Notes: generated from the sequence alone by a model not told the origin. A DNA stretch of 64,000 nt from Ferruginibacter sp. (GCA_017983695.1 JAGOAX010000007.1:124001-188000), one strand, 5' to 3'. Positions 8,895 to 18,179 are shown, counted from the stretch's first letter. A program made the numbers and translations.

Positions 8895-11012
8895 TTACGA
8901 GATTTTACTCCAGGCCGTTTTACCCTTCTGCTGATGAAGGTAATTTTTAACCGGCAAATTCTCTGCCATAATAATGTCAGGATCCGTTTCTAATAAACTT
9001 TCTGCAACATTTCTTGCCACTTCCAACATCGCTTTATCGTGGACTATGTTTGCCAACCTGAAGTTTAATAATCCACTTTGCTTTGTGCCTTCAATGTCGC
9101 CGGGGCCACGAATCTCCAGATCCTTCTCTGCTATCTTAAATCCATCATTTGTGGCCACCATTATCTTTAACCTTTCCCTGGCATCGTTTGATACTTTAGG
9201 CCCTGTTAATAATATGCAAAAACTTTTTTCAGCCCCCCTGCCTACCCTTCCCCTTAACTGGTGTAATTGCGATAGCCCAAATTTTTCTGCACTCTCAATT
9301 ACCATTACTGTTGCATTTGGTACGTTAACTCCAACTTCAATAACGGTAGTGCTTACCATAATTTGTGTTTCGCCTTTTACAAAGCGCTGCATATTGGTTT
9401 CTTTTTGTTTGGCATCCATTTTTCCATGCACCATACTTATCCAGTATTTCGGTTCCGGAAAAAACGATTTTACTTCTTCATACCCTTTCATCAGGTTCTC
9501 ATAATCCACCTTACTGCTTTCTTCTATTAAAGGATAGATGACAAAAACCTGCCGGCCGTTGGCTATCTCTTCTTTAATAAAATCCATTACCTGCGGCCTT
9601 TTGCTTTCTGAACGGTGAACGGTATTGATGGGTTGCCTGCCCGGCGGCAATTCATCCATTACACTGTAATCAAGATCACCGTAAGCAGTAAGTGCCAGCG
9701 TACGTGGTATTGGTGTTGCAGTCATTACCAACACATGGGGCGGAATACTATTCTTCTTCCACAATTGTGCCCGCTGTGCCACGCCAAACTTGTGTTGCTC
9801 GTCAATAACTGCAAAACCCAGGTTTTTAAACAACACTTTATCTTCAATTACTGCGTGGGTGCCAATTAAAATATTCAAAGACCCTTCTTCGCAAAGTTTC
9901 AGCACTTCCCTCCTTTCTTTTGTTTTAGATGAGCCAGTAAGTATTTTTACACAAACCGGCATATCTTTTATTAAAGCTGTAATACTGTTGTAATGTTGCT
10001 GGGCTAAAATTTCTGTTGGTGCCATCATCACACTTTGAAAACCATTGTCTGCAGCAATCAGCATCATCATTAATGCCACAATGGTTTTACCGCTGCCCAC
10101 ATCTCCCTGCAAGAGGCGGTTCATTTGTTTACCGCTGCCTGCATCTTTCCTTATCTCCTTCAGCACACGTTTTTGTGCACCGGTTAATGCAAAGGGCAGG
10201 TAATTATTATAAAACGTATTAAAGCTGTCGCCAACTTTATCAAACACCAAACCTTTACTAAAACGGTGCCTTGTACTCTTTATTAAATTTAAACGCAGCT
10301 GTGCAAAAAACAGTTCTTCAAATTTTAACCTGCGTACAGCATGTTCGTAATGCTTTTCTGTTGCAGGAAAATGTATATGCCGGTAAGCCTCGTAACGGCT
10401 GATGAATTTGTATTGTTTAATAACCGGGTCGGGTAAATTTTCAGGCAGATCTTTTTCGGTAACGTGTTGAAACAGGGCGTAAGTCAGCTTGCCAATTACC
10501 CTGCCATTTAAACCTCTTGCTTTTAATTTTTCGGTAGAGGAATAAATAGGTTCTAAAAAGAATTTGCCTGTTGCTTTTGGTGCGGTTAGCGGTTCAATTT
10601 CGGGATGAGCAATTTGTGGCTTGCCCATAAAGAAACTTAGTTTGCCAAACACTAAATACTGGTGGCCTTCATGTATTGCTTTTTGCACCCAGTTTATACC
10701 CTGAAACCAAACCAATTCTATCTCACCTGTTTCATCCTGCAAATGTGCTACTAAACGGCGGCCTCTTTTTTCGCCAACAATTTCTATATCAGTTATTTTA
10801 CCGGCTACCTGTGCATAATCAGTATTAAAATTAAGTGCAGCAATCTTATCCACTTTTGTTTTATCAACATGCCGCAGGGGAAAATAATTCAACAGGTCGT
10901 TAAAAGTAAATATCTCCAGTTCTTTACGCAGCATGTCACCACGCAGAGTGCTTACACCCTGTATGTATTCAATAGGATTGTTTAATATGGCTGATGAAGA
11001 AGTGATATGCAA
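8895..11012 (-). CDS. recG: ATP-dependent DNA helicase RecG
   Basis: The 705-residue protein begins with the wedge region (NPIEYIQGVSTLRGDML, residues 12-28), then an OB fold (about 64-145), and then the helicase core with Walker A GDVGSGKT (303-310), DEQH box (404-407), TATPIPRTLALTAYGDLDYS and QLRGRVGRG. RecG remodels stalled replication forks and branched recombination intermediates. The only in-frame start upstream of the wedge is TTG at 11010-11012. This TTG lies inside TATATTTG (complement of 11010-11017), which also reads as a -7 promoter element, so the exact start is uncertain. A GC-rich palindrome lies just upstream. Confidence 0.93.
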   Translation of the reverse strand: MHITSSSAILNNPIEYIQGVSTLRGDMLRKELEIFTFNDLLNYFPLRHVDKTKVDKIAALNFNTDYAQVAGKITDIEIVGEKRGRRLVAHLQDETGEIELVWFQGINWVQKAIHEGHQYLVFGKLSFFMGKPQIAHPEIEPLTAPKATGKFFLEPIYSSTEKLKARGLNGRVIGKLTYALFQHVTEKDLPENLPDPVIKQYKFISRYEAYRHIHFPATEKHYEHAVRRLKFEELFFAQLRLNLIKSTRHRFSKGLVFDKVGDSFNTFYNNYLPFALTGAQKRVLKEIRKDAGSGKQMNRLLQGDVGSGKTIVALMMMLIAADNGFQSVMMAPTEILAQQHYNSITALIKDMPVCVKILTGSSKTKERREVLKLCEEGSLNILIGTHAVIEDKVLFKNLGFAVIDEQHKFGVAQRAQLWKKNSIPPHVLVMTATPIPRTLALTAYGDLDYSVMDELPPGRQPINTVHRSESKRPQVMDFIKEEIANGRQVFVIYPLIEESSKVDYENLMKGYEEVKSFFPEPKYWISMVHGKMDAKQKETNMQRFVKGETQIMVSTTVIEVGVNVPNATVMVIESAEKFGLSQLHQLRGRVGRGAEKSFCILLTGPKVSNDARERLKIMVATNDGFKIAEKDLEIRGPGDIEGTKQSGLLNFRLANIVHDKAMLEVARNVAESLLETDPDIIMAENLPVKNYLHQQKGKTAWSKIS

Positions 11013-11019
11013 ATATAAG

Positions 11020-11048
11020 GCCCCCGCTATCTCCCCCCAAGGGGGAGG
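11020..11048 (-). repeat. GC-rich palindrome with G-arm facing recG start
   Basis: On the minus strand, CTCCCCCTTGGGGGGAG (11031-11047) is followed by ATAG and a CGGGGGCC arm that runs into the recG start region. It has the same layout (palindrome, short spacer, G-rich arm meeting a CDS edge) as the elements at 16327, 48326, 48415 and 50348. Confidence 0.6.
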
Positions 11049-11185
11049 AAATGGAGAAGATTAATTAGATAATGATGTTTTATATTTTACATCTGCAATA
11101 CAACATGTATTCTCAACAACATAAAGAAGATAAGTAGAGAAATATTATTGAAGTGCAAGATTAAATGTTGGAAAAAAGATTTGAG

Positions 11186-11226
11186 GCTCCGCTCCTTCTC
11201 TTTTGAAGAAAGAGGACTAGGCCGGA
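11186..11226 (+). repeat. Degenerate palindrome element facing the RhlE gene end
   Basis: CTCCGCTCCTTCTC is followed by an imperfect palindromic core and then GGACTAGGCCGG, which ends one base before the stop codon of the helicase gene (complement of 11227-11229). The layout matches the CCCCTTTAGGGG-type elements elsewhere in the window, but the sequence is diverged. Confidence 0.45.
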
Positions 11227-12471
11227 TTATTTATTCCCCCCTTGCGAAGAATTATTATTGAACCGCCTGGGTTTACTAAAATTTCTTTTACCTCCACCAC
11301 CGCCTGTTCTTTGGGGCATGGTATTATACAACGGTGCTTCGCCAAATTCTTCAGGCACTTTGGCTTTGGTTACTTCTTTACCCAGTAATTTTTCTATAGA
11401 TAAAAATTTGCGCTGCTCCCTGGGGCTTATAAATGTATAAGCCGTTCCCTCTGCGGCGGCTCTTGCAGTACGGCCAATACGATGTACATAATCTTCGCCA
11501 TCATGCGGCACATCGTAATTTATTACCAGGTCAATATTATCAATATCAATACCACGACTTAAAATATCGGTAGCAACTAAAATTGGTAATCGGCGGCTTT
11601 TAAACTGCATCAATACATCTTCACGTTTATCCTGGTCAAGGTCGCTGTGAATTTCGTCGGCCAGTAATTTGCCATGCTTTAGATCTCTTGTTAATTGCTT
11701 TACACTTTGCTTGCTACTGCAAAAAATTAATACCGATGAAAACTCTTTTTTCTTCAACAAATATTTTACCAGTGGAATTTTTTGTTCTTCATACACTACA
11801 AAAGCTTCCTGTACAATTTTTTCGTTGGGTTTGCTGATAGAGATATTTATTTCTGATGGTTGATGTAATATCTTCCTTGCCATCTCCCGTATCTTATGCG
11901 GCATGGTAGCCGAGAATAGTAAATTCTGTCTTTTTTTAGGCAGGTGATTTATGATGAACATGATGTCATCATAAAATCCCATATCCAGCATGCGGTCTGC
12001 CTCATCTAATATTAAATATTTTAAGCCGTCTAATTTTACATAGCCCATTTTTATATGTGCCATCATTTTGCCGGGTGTGCATATCACTACATCGGCACCA
12101 TGACTTAATGCTTTTTTCTCCTGTACAAAAGCATTTCCATCGCCACCACCATATACTGCAATAGAACTTACAGATGTGAAATAAGATAACCCTTCCATAT
12201 GCTGGGCAATTTGTATGGCCAGCTCCCTTGTGGGTACAATAACAAGGGCTGTGTTGGTATGGTCTACCTGAGGATCGGTAATAATTTTGTTGATCAGCGG
12301 CAATAAAAATGCTGCTGTTTTACCGGTGCCGGTTTGGGCAGAGGCAATTATATCTTTTCCCTGTAAAACTAATGGTATAACCTGTTCCTGTACAGGTGTG
12401 GCGTTTTCATACCCCGATGCTTCAATACCTTCTATTAAACGATCATCAAAACCAAATTCTGTAAACTTCAA
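11227..12471 (-). CDS. DEAD-box RNA helicase, RhlE-like
   Basis: The 414-residue protein carries the complete DEAD-box set: Q motif (GYENATPVQEQ, residues 20-30), Walker A AQTGTGKT (45-52), PTREL, DEAD (156-159), the SAT motif and HRIGRTAR. A short basic, Gly/Arg/Asn-rich tail (GGGGKRNFSKPRRFNNNSSQGG) is typical of RhlE-like proteins that act in ribosome assembly or RNA turnover. The gene is separated from recG downstream by about 210 bases of palindromic and AT-rich DNA, so the two are probably not one tight operon. The exact paralog type (RhlE versus other) is an inference from the tail and length. Confidence 0.92.
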   Translation of the reverse strand: MKFTEFGFDDRLIEGIEASGYENATPVQEQVIPLVLQGKDIIASAQTGTGKTAAFLLPLINKIITDPQVDHTNTALVIVPTRELAIQIAQHMEGLSYFTSVSSIAVYGGGDGNAFVQEKKALSHGADVVICTPGKMMAHIKMGYVKLDGLKYLILDEADRMLDMGFYDDIMFIINHLPKKRQNLLFSATMPHKIREMARKILHQPSEINISISKPNEKIVQEAFVVYEEQKIPLVKYLLKKKEFSSVLIFCSSKQSVKQLTRDLKHGKLLADEIHSDLDQDKREDVLMQFKSRRLPILVATDILSRGIDIDNIDLVINYDVPHDGEDYVHRIGRTARAAAEGTAYTFISPREQRKFLSIEKLLGKEVTKAKVPEEFGEAPLYNTMPQRTGGGGGKRNFSKPRRFNNNSSQGGNK

Positions 12472-12490
12472 TATCTTATTTTTTAATTGA

Positions 12491-12597
12491 GTGTGAAGAT
12501 AGGTTATTACACGAATTTGGACGAATTACACTAATTCTGCACATCTGGCAACTTAAAAATTCGTGTAATTAGTTTTAATTAGTGTAATTGATATTTA
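12491..12597. repeat. AT-rich word-repeat spacer
   Basis: The divergent spacer between the helicase and the CvfB-like gene reuses the words ACGAATT, ACACTAATT, AATTCGTGTAATTAG and AATTAGTGTAATT in direct and inverted orientation, giving an imperfect palindrome. It is one of about eleven such spacers in the window. Confidence 0.6.
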
Positions 12598-12615
12598 TTT
12601 GGGTACTTTGTTATT

Positions 12616-13446
12616 ATGATTAAAGTTGGCGAATACAATACATTAAAAGTAATACGTGAAGTGGCTTTTGGTGTTTATTTAGATGATGGCGACGAAGGTG
12701 TTTTGTTACCCAAACGTTTTATGCCCGAAAATGTAAAGATTGATGATGAGATCAATGTGTTTTTATACCACGATGGCGAAGACCGGCTGATTGCCACCAC
12801 GCAAAAACCAAAAGGTATTTTAGGGGATATTGTAAAACTCAGGTGCATCAGCGTAACACCACAAGGTGCTTTTTTAGATAATGGTTTGATGAAAGATATT
12901 TTTGTGCCCAAGAGCAAACAGCAGCGTGGCATGATTCCCAATGGAGAGTACCTGGTAAAAATTTATTTAGATGAGCAAACCGGCCGCTTAGCCGCCACCG
13001 AAAAAATAGAACCCTTTTTAAGCAATGACGATTTAACTGTAAAAGTTTTGGATGAAGTTGATTTAACCGTTTACCGCCGTACCGATATTGGCTACGTGGT
13101 TATCATCAATAACCAACACACCGGCGTATTACACCACAACGAAATTTACAGGGATATTACTGCAGGCGATAAATTTAAAGGCTTTATAAAAAAGATTTAC
13201 ACTGAAGACAATAAAATTGATGTGGCTGCAGGCAAAGCCGGCTACAACCGTGTAGAAGATGAAACCGAAAAGATACTGCGACTGTTAAAAGAAAATAATG
13301 GCTTTTTACCTTACCACGATAAAAGTAACCCTGATGATATTTACTCCTTTTTTGCCATGAGTAAAAAAACTTTTAAGATGACGGTGGGAAATTTATACCG
13401 ACAAAAGAAAATTAGTTTGGAGAAGGATGGGATTAAGTTGGTGTGA
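12616..13446 (+). CDS. CvfB-family S1 RNA-binding protein
   Basis: The 276-residue protein starts MIKVGEYNTLKVIREVAFG and has consecutive S1/OB-like units (about residues 1-62, 68-135 and 140-210): YLDDGDEGVLLPKRFMP, FLDNGLMKDIFVPKSKQ and YVVIINNQHTGVLHHNEIY. A winged-helix-like C-terminus follows (LLKENNGFLPYHDKSNPDDIYSFF, SKKTFKMTVGNLYRQKKI). This is the CvfB/YitL family arrangement. The Staphylococcus member is an RNA-binding virulence regulator; the role in Bacteroidota is unknown. A hairpin terminator follows at 13477. The start ATG is preceded by TACTTTG, a poor promoter match. Confidence 0.9.
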   Translation: MIKVGEYNTLKVIREVAFGVYLDDGDEGVLLPKRFMPENVKIDDEINVFLYHDGEDRLIATTQKPKGILGDIVKLRCISVTPQGAFLDNGLMKDIFVPKSKQQRGMIPNGEYLVKIYLDEQTGRLAATEKIEPFLSNDDLTVKVLDEVDLTVYRRTDIGYVVIINNQHTGVLHHNEIYRDITAGDKFKGFIKKIYTEDNKIDVAAGKAGYNRVEDETEKILRLLKENNGFLPYHDKSNPDDIYSFFAMSKKTFKMTVGNLYRQKKISLEKDGIKLV

Positions 13447-13476
13447 AAACGAATTAATACATGAATTTTTAGTGAT

Positions 13477-13502
13477 AGCCCTGATTTTATTAGGGCTTTT
13501 TA
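13477..13502 (+). terminator. Rho-independent terminator after the CvfB-like gene
   Basis: AGCCCT (13477-13482) pairs with AGGGCT (13492-13497) around a nine-base AT loop, and a short T-run follows. It lies 31 bases after the stop codon. Confidence 0.75.
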
Positions 13503-13566
13503 GTACAGTAGACAAATTTGTATAAAAATAAATAAAGTAATACTTTTTTATTTCGTGTTACTTTTA

Positions 13567-13574
13567 TATATTTG
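13567..13574 (+). promoter_or_regulatory. -7 promoter element TATATTTG of the vapBC pair
   Basis: TATATTTG matches the TAnnTTTG consensus 21 bases before the antitoxin ATG. The surrounding region is very AT-rich. VapB/AbrB-type antitoxins usually repress their own promoter, so an operator probably overlaps this region; no clear palindrome was identified. Confidence 0.5.
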
Positions 13575-13594
13575 TCTTACAAAAATTAAAAAGT

Positions 13595-13867
13595 ATGGAA
13601 ACTTCTATCTTAACTACCAAAGGGCAATTATTGATTCCAAAGCGCCTTAGAAACAAGTATGGCATTAAAAGCGGTGTTAAAGTGGTATTTGAAGAAACCG
13701 ACAAAGGTGTTTTGTTAACTCCAATGAATGAGCAGTACTTTAAATCATTTGCAGGTATTTTAAAAGGAACAGGTAATCTTAAAGAAGATATAAAGCAAAT
13801 GAAAGAGGAGGAGAAACTCATTGAGGAAAAGAAAATGAACCTGAACACAAAAACAGCTAAAAAATAA
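13595..13867 (+). CDS. vapB: AbrB/MazE-family antitoxin (VapB)
   Basis: The 90-residue protein has an N-terminal swapped-hairpin AbrB domain (TSILTTKGQLLIPKRLRNKYG, then VKVVFEETDKGVLLTPM, residues 3-45). A charged helical C-terminal tail follows, of the kind that wraps the partner toxin. The toxin gene follows after 5 bases, giving a standard type II antitoxin-toxin operon. By family behaviour the protein binds its own promoter DNA and neutralises VapC. Confidence 0.9.
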   Translation: METSILTTKGQLLIPKRLRNKYGIKSGVKVVFEETDKGVLLTPMNEQYFKSFAGILKGTGNLKEDIKQMKEEEKLIEEKKMNLNTKTAKK

Positions 13868-13872
13868 ATTTA

Positions 13873-14280
13873 ATGGCGCATTTTGTTTTAGACAGTTATG
13901 CCATGTTGGCCTATTTTAGGAATGAGGATGGCGGAGAAAAAGTTGAACAGTTGCTGAATGACGCAGTTGCAGACAAACATGAATTATACATAACCTGTAT
14001 TAATGCCGGCGAAATATATTATATGGCAAGCCGGAAAGATGGAGCAGATAAGGCTGAAATAGTCTGGAAAGCCCTACAACAATTTCCAATACATATCGTA
14101 GAAATAGATTTGGCTTTTACCTTAAAAGCTGCAAAGTTAAAAGCAGCAAATAAACTAAGTTATGCAGATGCTTTTGCCGCAGTTCTAACTATTGCTAAAA
14201 AAGCAACATTAATAACTGGTGATAGAGAATTTGACAGCTTACTTAAAGAAACCGGATTTAAGGTTAAATATATTGTATAA
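13873..14280 (+). CDS. vapC: PIN-domain ribonuclease toxin (VapC)
   Basis: The 135-residue PIN protein has the acidic catalytic residues expected: Asp7 in FVLDSYAML, Glu47 in NAGEIYYM, Asp99 in SYADAFAA and Asp117 in ITGDREFD. VapC toxins are Mg2+-dependent RNases that cut tRNA or rRNA loops. The length is typical and the reading frame is intact, so it may be active. It lies 5 bases downstream of the antitoxin gene and converges with the phosphoesterase gene at 14297. Confidence 0.93.
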   Translation: MAHFVLDSYAMLAYFRNEDGGEKVEQLLNDAVADKHELYITCINAGEIYYMASRKDGADKAEIVWKALQQFPIHIVEIDLAFTLKAAKLKAANKLSYADAFAAVLTIAKKATLITGDREFDSLLKETGFKVKYIV

Positions 14281-14296
14281 ACTCCAGAATAAAAAT

Positions 14297-15553
14297 CTAC
14301 ACCAACTCAATCACCGTAATCTCCGGCAGCACTCCCACTCTTCCGGGGTAACCAATAAAACCAAAGCCACGGTTTACATTTAAGTGTTGTGTGCCTTGTT
14401 TATACAGGCCAGCCCATTGGGTGTACATATATTGTACGGGGCTCCATTTAAAGCCGGGTACTTCAATACCAAATTGCATACCGTGGGTGTGGCCACTCAG
14501 CATCAGGTCAATATCGGGGTACTCTGTTTTTACCTGTGCATCCCAATGGCTGGGGTCGTGGCTCATTAATATTTTAAAAGGATATTTTTCTGTACCGGGG
14601 TGTGCAAGTTCCATCCGTCCGTGCCTGGGAAACCTGGCTTTATTACTCCAGTTTTCAATACCCAGCAAAGCAATATGTTCACCATTTTTTTCTAAAGCCA
14701 CATGTTCGTTCATTAATAAACGCCAGCCCAAATCGGCATGCACTTTTTTTAAGTCTTCTAAGTTCTGTTCTTTACTTACACCATTATATGGCCAGCTTAC
14801 ATAATCGCCATAATCATGATTACCAAAAGTGCTGTACACTCCCATCGGTGCTTTTAACTGGTTGAAGACATCCATATACTCTCCCATCTCTGTAGCCCTG
14901 TCGTTTACCAGGTCGCCGGTAAATAAAATGATGTCGGCTTTTTCTGCCATTATTTTATTTACGCCGTGCAGTACCGCTTTTTTATCGGTAAAACTGCCGC
15001 TGTGTATATCGCTGATGTGAACTATTTTTAATCCTTTAAATGATTGGGGTAAATTTTCAAAAGCCAGTTGTAAGCGTTTTACATCGTACTTATATTTATT
15101 ACCAAAGCCGTATAACAAACTTCCAAACAAGGTACTGCCAGCAGCAATACCCAGCCAGTTTAAAAATGCCGAACGGGTAATACCTTCGTTTGCTAAATCG
15201 GGCACAGCACCGCTTCTGCTGTTTGAAAAAAGTTTTAATGCACCCCACTGCACACCACGGCGTATATCATCTATTAAAAAGAAAACCCCTGCTGTTATTT
15301 TAGCTAAAAACAAACCGATTATGGTAGCAAATAAATAGGTCCTTATTTTTCTGCCTAAAAAATCCTGCCCGGTATACACAAATAATAAAAAGCCAATAAC
15401 AGTAATTGCAGTAATGCCCCAGTAAATGGAATATACAATTGTTTTTGCCCTTGGTGATAAGGACTGGCTTACCGATTTAACGGCTTGAAAAATATAAGTA
15501 TCCAGCACTAATGTTACTGTAATAAAAATTAATACTCCTAATGGTGTACGCAT
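14297..15553 (-). CDS. Membrane-anchored metallophosphoesterase
   Basis: The 418-residue protein has three to four N-terminal membrane segments (about residues 3-24, 38-60, 73-95 and possibly 130-150). A calcineurin-type phosphoesterase domain follows, with the metal motifs SDIHSG (181-186), GDLVND (213-218), GNHDYG (244-249) and SGHTHGMQFG near residue 350. This matches YaeI/YkuE-like membrane phosphodiesterases, which hydrolyse lipid-A precursor or other phosphoesters at the membrane. The substrate is not determinable. Length and motif order are normal. Confidence 0.9.
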   Translation of the reverse strand: MRTPLGVLIFITVTLVLDTYIFQAVKSVSQSLSPRAKTIVYSIYWGITAITVIGFLLFVYTGQDFLGRKIRTYLFATIIGLFLAKITAGVFFLIDDIRRGVQWGALKLFSNSRSGAVPDLANEGITRSAFLNWLGIAAGSTLFGSLLYGFGNKYKYDVKRLQLAFENLPQSFKGLKIVHISDIHSGSFTDKKAVLHGVNKIMAEKADIILFTGDLVNDRATEMGEYMDVFNQLKAPMGVYSTFGNHDYGDYVSWPYNGVSKEQNLEDLKKVHADLGWRLLMNEHVALEKNGEHIALLGIENWSNKARFPRHGRMELAHPGTEKYPFKILMSHDPSHWDAQVKTEYPDIDLMLSGHTHGMQFGIEVPGFKWSPVQYMYTQWAGLYKQGTQHLNVNRGFGFIGYPGRVGVLPEITVIELV

Positions 15554-15651
15554 GAAAAAATTTAAGGTTTGTTGTTAATCCCGTTGGTTCGGTTATTGAA
15601 GTTAGACGATTGTGAGAGCAGAATATTTTAACTGCCTGTTAAATTTATTGT

Positions 15652-16158
15652 TTAGCACCTCCAGTTAAGAAATTCATCTAACTGGTTATTGATGGCATTT
15701 AAAGCAATGGCATCTGTAAACCTCCCTTCCCCATCCATTAATTTATTTACCTGCGATATGGGTAATTTATTGGGGTGTACCGTTATTTTCATATAATTTA
15801 AAATATCGGCCAGGTGATCCATCCCTCTTAAATTACCCGCCCTGCCGGTAGCATTGCCGGTAATTAGCGCCTGCTTGTTAAACCATATTTCATGCGAACG
15901 GCTGTTATCAAAAAGCAATTTTAAAACCCCGGGAAAGCTGCCATTATACTCCGGCACAATAAAAATAAATGCACTGGTAGGGATGATGATATTGTTTTCA
16001 ATGGCTGCAAAATCGGCATCCCTGGTCATTACATTCACGCCTTGCAGCGAAAATAAACCTGCTTTAACTCCTTTCTCATCCAGTAAACGTTGATATTCTT
16101 TGGCTACTTTAAGTGTATTACTGCCTATTCTGTTGGTGCCCGAAACTATTGTAATCAT
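15652..16158 (-). CDS. NAD(P)H-dependent FMN reductase family protein
   Basis: The 168-residue flavodoxin-like protein begins MITIVSGTNRIGSNTLKVA, with the phosphate-binding loop SGTNRIGSNT (residues 5-14). It also contains IVPEYNGSFPGVLKLLFD (about 88-105), the NADPH-dependent FMN reductase signature. Such enzymes reduce FMN, quinones or azo compounds. It stands alone, divergent from parA; the intergenic region holds a good promoter for parA. Confidence 0.88.
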   Translation of the reverse strand: MITIVSGTNRIGSNTLKVAKEYQRLLDEKGVKAGLFSLQGVNVMTRDADFAAIENNIIIPTSAFIFIVPEYNGSFPGVLKLLFDNSRSHEIWFNKQALITGNATGRAGNLRGMDHLADILNYMKITVHPNKLPISQVNKLMDGEGRFTDAIALNAINNQLDEFLNWRC

Positions 16159-16206
16159 TAAATTTTATATATTGTTTATAACTATAACAACAATGTTGAT
16201 TCTTTG

Positions 16207-16238
16207 TTGCCCAATATTATGCCGAATAGTTAAATTTG
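16207..16238 (+). promoter_or_regulatory. Promoter of the parA-parB region
   Basis: TTG (16207-16209) and TAAATTTG (16231-16238), separated by 21 bases, match the Bacteroidota -33/-7 pattern. The transcript would start about 100 bases before parA and would include the CCCCTTTAGGGG palindrome at 16327. Confidence 0.5.
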
Positions 16239-16326
16239 CCAACCTGACACGAAAACCAGTTTTCAGTTTATAGTTTTGAGTTTATAGTTGGGACATTAGA
16301 ATTAATCATTTACAACACAATAAATT

Positions 16327-16346
16327 CCCCTTTAGGGGCTAGGGGT
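16327..16346 (+). repeat. Palindrome element abutting the parA start codon
   Basis: CCCCTTTAGGGG (16327-16338) is followed by a CTAGGGGT arm that ends directly at the parA ATG (16347). In the mRNA the hairpin would sit where a ribosome-binding site normally lies. Confidence 0.75.
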
Positions 16347-17147
16347 ATGGCAAGAATAATAGGCGTAGCGAATCAAAAAGGCGGTGTAGGCAAAACAACC
16401 ACAGCAATTAACCTGGCAGCAAGTTTAGCGGTGCTGGAGTTTAAAACCCTGTTGGTTGATGCAGACCCACAGGCTAACAGTACCACCGGAACCGGTTTCG
16501 ATCTGCATAATATTACCCAGAGCCTTTACGATTGTATGGTAAATGAAGCGCAGGCAAAAGATGTAATATTAAAATCCGACATTCCCTACCTGGATGTTTT
16601 ACCATCGCATATTGACCTGGTGGGTGCCGAAATTGAAATGATCAATTACCCCAACCGGGAAAGTGTTTTAAAAAATATATTGGAGCCTATCAGAGATGAA
16701 TATGAATTTATAGTAATTGACTGCTCTCCATCTTTAGGCCTTATTACCGTTAATGCATTAACTGCGGCAGACAGTGTGGTGGTGCCGGTGCAAACAGAAT
16801 TTTTTGCACTGGAAGGTTTGGGTAAATTATTAAACACTATTAAAATTGTACAAAACAGGTTAAACCCCGATTTAAAAATTGAAGGTATATTAATGACCAT
16901 GTATGATGGCCGTTTACGTTTATGTAACCAGGTGGTAAGTGAAGTACGCCGCCATTTTGAAGATATTGTTTTCAGCAGCATTATTCACCGTAATACCAGG
17001 TTAAGCGAAGCGCCAAGTTTTGGCAAGCCTGTAATATTATATGATGCCGACAGCAAAGGCTCCATCAATTACCTGAACCTTGCAAAAGAAATTTTGCAAA
17101 AAAACAATATGACCAAAATAAAAGAAGAAGACAGGATAATCAGCTAA
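16347..17147 (+). CDS. parA: Chromosome-partitioning ATPase ParA (Soj)
   Basis: The 266-residue protein has the deviant Walker A KGGVGKTT (residues 10-17), [14 protein letters not shown] (about 39-52) and [18 protein letters not shown] (Walker B region). ParA binds nucleoid DNA in its ATP state, and with ParB it segregates the origin. The gene is followed by parB after a 120-base word-repeat spacer, the normal Bacteroidota order. The start is fixed by [13 protein letters not shown], with ATG immediately after the palindrome element; no Shine-Dalgarno is visible. No parS site was found in this window. Confidence 0.95.
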   Translation: MARIIGVANQKGGVGKTTTAINLAASLAVLEFKTLLVDADPQANSTTGTGFDLHNITQSLYDCMVNEAQAKDVILKSDIPYLDVLPSHIDLVGAEIEMINYPNRESVLKNILEPIRDEYEFIVIDCSPSLGLITVNALTAADSVVVPVQTEFFALEGLGKLLNTIKIVQNRLNPDLKIEGILMTMYDGRLRLCNQVVSEVRRHFEDIVFSSIIHRNTRLSEAPSFGKPVILYDADSKGSINYLNLAKEILQKNNMTKIKEEDRIIS

Positions 17148-17267
17148 TTGGATATTGTGCTGATGTGCTAATCAACTGTTCAAAATTAGTAAGCACTTTG
17201 TACCAAAAGAATCAGCACATTAGTTTATCAGCTAATCAGCACATTATTAAATCATCACATTTGCATT
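17148..17267. repeat. Word-repeat spacer between parA and parB
   Basis: The spacer repeats the words AATCAGCACATTA, CAGCTAATCAGCACATTA and ATCATCACATTTGC directly, and carries GTGCTGATGTGCTAATCA as the inverted form. It gives an imperfect AT-rich palindrome inside the parA-parB unit. Confidence 0.65.
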
Positions 17268-18179
17268 ATGACCCCTCCCAATAAAAAAGACGCTTTAGGA
17301 AAAGGAATACGCAGTTTACTGCAAAACATTGATGCCGACCTTAAAAGCACTGCAGGAAGTTTAAAGACTGAAGTGGTTGAACAGAACACCACATCTTCAC
17401 GTGTTGCATTAGACCAGATTGAAGTAAACCCGAAACAACCCCGTAAAGATTTTGATGAAATGGCCCTGAGTGAATTGGCAGCATCATTAAAATTGCATGA
17501 TATCATTCAGCCATTAACCGTATCTAAATTACCCAATGGCAAATACAGGTTAATTGCAGGTGAACGCCGCTTCAGAGCTGCTAAAATTGCCGGTTTAAGA
17601 GATGTACCTGTGTACGTAAGACAGGCTAATGATGTGCAGTTACTGGAACTGTCGTTGCTGGAAAATTTACAAAGAGAAAATTTAAATGCGATAGAAATTG
17701 CATTAAGCTATAAACGCCTGATGGATGAACTGGATTATACACAGGAGCAGGTGGCAGAGCGTATGGGTAAAGATAGAAGCACTGTTACCAATTATATCAG
17801 GCTGTTGAAATTACCACCTGATATTCAAATTGCGGTACGCAGCGGTGCTATTTCTATGGGCCATGCAAGAGCGTTAATAAATGTAGATCTGGTGGATAAA
17901 CAATTATTCATCTTCAGCGAAATAAAAAAAAGAAGTTTATCAGTAAGGCAAACCGAAGAGTTAGTAAGAAATATTTATACACCCCATACTGTTAAACTTG
18001 GAGTAAAAACAGAGCTGCCTCCGGCATTTAAAAAGATAGAAGATAATTTAGCATCTAACTTTAACACTAAAGTAAAATTAACACACAATAAAAAAGGATA
18101 TGGTTCTGTTTTATTCGAATACTATTCTTTAGAAGAGTTAAATGCTTTGCTGGATAAGTTTAAAATCACAGTGAGTTAA
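17268..18179 (+). CDS. parB: Chromosome-partitioning protein ParB (Spo0J)
   Basis: The 303-residue protein starts with a linker containing KKDALGKGIRSLLQN (the conserved ParA-interaction end). It continues with the ParB N-domain (QIEVNPKQPRKDFDEMALSELAAS, about residues 48-71; CTP-binding GERRFRAAK motif near 100), then a KorB-type HTH (TQEQVAERMGKDRSTVTNYIRLL, about 160-182) and a C-terminal dimerisation region. ParB loads on parS as a CTP-dependent clamp. Length and domain order are normal. Confidence 0.95.
   Translation: MTPPNKKDALGKGIRSLLQNIDADLKSTAGSLKTEVVEQNTTSSRVALDQIEVNPKQPRKDFDEMALSELAASLKLHDIIQPLTVSKLPNGKYRLIAGERRFRAAKIAGLRDVPVYVRQANDVQLLELSLLENLQRENLNAIEIALSYKRLMDELDYTQEQVAERMGKDRSTVTNYIRLLKLPPDIQIAVRSGAISMGHARALINVDLVDKQLFIFSEIKKRSLSVRQTEELVRNIYTPHTVKLGVKTELPPAFKKIEDNLASNFNTKVKLTHNKKGYGSVLFEYYSLEELNALLDKFKITVS

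Noticed and set aside
9625..9660. LPPGRQPI in RecG looks like an LPAG-type palindromic insertion
   Set aside because: This is a natural conserved RecG motif; the segment is not an added repeat.
17390..17410. TTCACGTG resembling the core of parS
   Set aside because: Only the centre matches TGTTTCACGTGAAACA; the flanks differ and it lies within parB coding sequence.
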